A stretch of DNA of 64,000 nucleotides from CAVYXA01 sp963846775 (GTDB lineage: Bacteria; Verrucomicrobiota; Verrucomicrobiia; Chthoniobacterales; UBA10450), in NCBI GenBank assembly GCA_963846775.1, contig CAWJXB010000001.1:62001-126000 (forward strand), in the 5' to 3' direction. Made by a program: the position numbers and the translations under genes. This document shows positions 62,051 through 64,000 of this stretch, piece by piece (within the stretch, counting starts at the first letter, position 1; each line of letters starts with the position of its first letter). Below the pieces are notes generated by a model. The model had not been told where the DNA came from. It worked only from the letters and a program-made list of their open reading frames with translations, and ran no database searches.

Positions 62051-62089
62051 CGACAAAGGGAGAAATCCGAATTTCGAGTGTTAGTAGAG

Positions 62090-62269
62090 CTATTTTTTGT
62101 TCGGCGTCGCCGGTTTCTGGGTTTCCTTCACGACGAATTCCTTGAGGCGGGAAAACTCCTGCTTGAACCCGCTGACGAAGTCATGCGGGCCGTACTCGAA
62201 GAGGACGACAAAACTGAACGTGAAAAAGACGAAGAGGGCGAACCAAAACAGGCCGCGGATAACTGACAT
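62090..62269 (-). CDS. Small membrane protein, function unknown
   Basis: A 59-residue protein from ATG 62269 with one hydrophobic segment (IRGLFWFALFVFFTFSFVVLF) and a charged tail (GFKQEFSRLKEFVVKETQKPATPNKK). It is convergent with the mqnD-like gene. No known family recognised; existence as a gene is supported by the clear membrane-plus-tail layout but not by a strong ribosome-binding site. Confidence 0.5.
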   Translation of the reverse strand: MSVIRGLFWFALFVFFTFSFVVLFEYGPHDFVSGFKQEFSRLKEFVVKETQKPATPNKK

Positions 62270-62406
62270 GACGGGCGGGAGATTAATGCAGATGCGCGGA
62301 GAGGTCAACGCCAGTTCGCGACAGGGCTGCTTAACGAGACCAGGGAACATCGACCACTGACCTCTGAGTTTGCGACGATCATGGACCGCCGTTACAGGAA
62401 AGAAGC

Positions 62407-63816
62407 ATGAACGCAGAGATGCAGGCGGGGACAGATCGAAAGGCCCGCCAAATTAATCTGGACCCGACGAAGTACGGGACGTTTGCGGAGATCGGCGCGG
62501 GACAGGAAGTAGCGCGCAGATTTTTTCAGGTGGGCGGGGCGTCGGGAACGATCGCGAAGACAATGTCGGCCTACGACATGACGTTCAGCGACGCGATTTA
62601 TGGCCCGACGGATCGTTACGTGAGCCGGGCGCGGTTACAGACGATGCTCGATCACGAATACCGCCTTTTGCTGGAACGGCTCGATCCGAAAGTTGGCGGG
62701 GAACGGACTTTCTTTGTATTCGCTGACACGGTGGCCGCGCGCAGTTTCAAGCGTCACCACGAATCGCATGGCTGGCTCGGGGTGAAATTTCAGACCGCAC
62801 CTCGGGCGGAACCGAGCCAGATCATTATCCATGTGCGGATGTTGGATGAGGAAAATGTCGATCAACAAGAAGCGCTGGGCGTCATCGGAGTGAACCTGCT
62901 CTACGGCGCGTTTTACCATCGTCAGCCGGAGCAGTTGATCGCGTCTCTGCACGAGAATCTCGCGGCTCGGCGGATCGAAGTGGACATGATCAAATTCTCC
63001 GGGCCGAATTTTGCAAGCGTCGATAATCGACTGATGAGCTTGCAACTGGTGAGCCAGGGCCTGACGGACGCAGTGATGTTCCGGGCCGACGGCGAAACCG
63101 TGCAGCCGGCGGACGTTTTTTACAAAAAAGCGATCCTGGTCGAGCGCGGCAATTTTCGGCCGGTGACCTATGCAACGAATGACATGCTGGAGGGGGCGCG
63201 GCGGATGTTCCTGAATCAATGCGATTGTTCCGAGGACGAGTTGGTCGTGCTTATGGAGATGACGCTGGAGAATTTGCTCGCGGAAGGGGAACTCGATCAC
63301 GCCGATTTTCTGGCCCGGGTGGACATTCTCGGCGCGCTCGGACGGACGGTGTTAATCTCGAAGTTTGCAGAATACTACCGGCTGGCGACCTACCTCTCGC
63401 GTTACACGAATCGGATGATCGGGCTGGTCATGGGCGTGCCGAGTCTGATGGAGATCTTCGACGAGAAATATTATCTGAATCTGGAGGGCGGAATTCTGGA
63501 AGCGCTCGGCCGAATGTTCAAATGTGGGCTAAAGCTGTTCGTGTATCCGATGATCGACGAGAAAACCGGAAGACTGGTCACGGCGTCGAAACTGGATGTT
63601 GCTCCGAATCTGCGGGCCTTGTTTCAATACCTGATCGGCAATCGCTACATTGAAGAAATCGCCGATTATTCCAAAGATTACCTGCGTATTCATCCGCCGC
63701 ATGTCCTGGCGAAACTACGAACCGGCGATGCCGCGTGGGAGCGAATGGTGCCTCCAGAAGTGGCGGGGGTGATCAAGCAGCGAGGGTTCTTTGGCTGGCG
63801 GCAAGAGTCACAGTAA
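62407..63816 (+). CDS. Conserved protein of unknown function
   Basis: A 469-residue soluble protein without signal or membrane segments. Distinct blocks are YGTFAEIGAGQEVARRFFQVGGASGTIAKTMSAYDMTFSDAIYG near residue 22, KVGGERTFFVFADTVAARSF, and MLDEENVDQQEALGVIGVNLLYGAF. Homologues with the same opening exist in Bacteroidetes and Verrucomicrobia and are sometimes labelled nicotinate-nucleotide adenylyltransferase or TonB receptor; I see no motif for either. It lies 86 bp upstream of pilM on the same strand. Confidence 0.75.
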   Translation: MNAEMQAGTDRKARQINLDPTKYGTFAEIGAGQEVARRFFQVGGASGTIAKTMSAYDMTFSDAIYGPTDRYVSRARLQTMLDHEYRLLLERLDPKVGGERTFFVFADTVAARSFKRHHESHGWLGVKFQTAPRAEPSQIIIHVRMLDEENVDQQEALGVIGVNLLYGAFYHRQPEQLIASLHENLAARRIEVDMIKFSGPNFASVDNRLMSLQLVSQGLTDAVMFRADGETVQPADVFYKKAILVERGNFRPVTYATNDMLEGARRMFLNQCDCSEDELVVLMEMTLENLLAEGELDHADFLARVDILGALGRTVLISKFAEYYRLATYLSRYTNRMIGLVMGVPSLMEIFDEKYYLNLEGGILEALGRMFKCGLKLFVYPMIDEKTGRLVTASKLDVAPNLRALFQYLIGNRYIEEIADYSKDYLRIHPPHVLAKLRTGDAAWERMVPPEVAGVIKQRGFFGWRQESQ

Positions 63817-63902
63817 GAGGAAGATTCAGAGGAAGAAGAAAAGCGAAAACGCGAAAAGCGCGGTCTCGGCACGGTTCCCGCTACAGGGGTATTCCTGTCA
63901 CA

Positions 63903-64000
63903 ATGGGCAAGCGCGGAGATTCTGTTATCGGGATCGACTTGGGCAAGCACGCCTTTAAGGGGGTGGCGCTTCGCCGGAAAAGCGATTCCCGTTTCGTTCT
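63903..64000 (+). CDS. pilM: Type IV pilus assembly protein PilM (partial, N-terminal)
   Basis: From ATG 63903 the 32 visible codons read MGKRGDSVIGIDLGKHAFKGVALRRKSDSRFV. The phosphate-1 motif of the actin-like fold (VIGIDLGKHAFKGVAL) near the N-terminus matches PilM, which binds PilN at the inner membrane. The gene runs off the right edge, so a pilMNOPQ cluster beyond the window is expected but not seen. Confidence 0.72.
   Translation, partial: MGKRGDSVIGIDLGKHAFKGVALRRKSDSRFV

Overview
The window looks like a chromosomal segment of a soil-type Verrucomicrobiota bacterium, perhaps of the Spartobacteria/Chthoniobacterales group. It is moderately GC-rich and densely packed. It has an mreB-mreC-mreD-mrdA block followed by ribonuclease G, a large exported protein ending in a dockerin-like repeat pair, and many short palindromic or heptamer-based repeats. 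The lineage is an inference from gene content and style, not from a marker-gene search. No prophage, IS transposase or CRISPR array was seen.

Layout. 1-11.5 kb (minus strand) is a complete selenocysteine locus. A SelW/Rdx-type selenoprotein and tRNA-Sec(UCA) lead into selD, selA and selB, and then, almost without gaps, into an AddB/AddA helicase-nuclease pair and an ECF sigma factor that runs off the left edge. Two genes use an in-frame UGA: selD (Sec18) and the 78-residue SelW-like protein (Sec13). Each UGA is followed at the expected distance by a hairpin with a GUU triloop, and neither gene is visible in full to standard gene calling. 11.7-16.6 kb holds outer-membrane proteins and a frameshifted TonB-dependent receptor. 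17.3-20.5 kb holds a two-component system next to a VKOR/DsbA-like disulfide pair. 20.6-22.8 kb is the frameshifted dockerin protein. 23-33.6 kb holds ileS, lspA, a phosphoribosyltransferase, the mre/mrdA cell-shape block and rng. 33.8-44.5 kb holds a membrane glycosyltransferase-like protein, a receiver protein, aspS, hisS, galE, a 3D-domain lipoprotein, mscL and a frameshifted leuS. 44.6-49.8 kb holds two APC-family permeases, an aspartic-protease-like protein and a small exported protein. 49.9-58.4 kb holds a MurU/AmgK-like sugar-recycling pair, a metallo-beta-lactamase-fold hydrolase, holA, exported peptidase-like proteins, a PPIase and parB. 58.6-64 kb holds a flavin reductase, an ICMT-like methyltransferase, an MqnD-like gene, a conserved protein of unknown role and the start of pilM.

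Two themes run across the window. The first is short tandem arrays of 7-8 bp units, usually with an inverted copy. The unit differs between loci, and the arrays sit in gene ends, gene starts and even inside leuS and an mqnD-like gene. In leuS the array coincides with a frameshift that one more, or two fewer, heptamers would repair. The second is four apparent frameshifts (TonB receptor, dockerin protein, ileS, leuS). Either the assembly carries indel errors or these genes are really broken; reads would decide. All functional assignments come from motifs read by eye; no database search was run.
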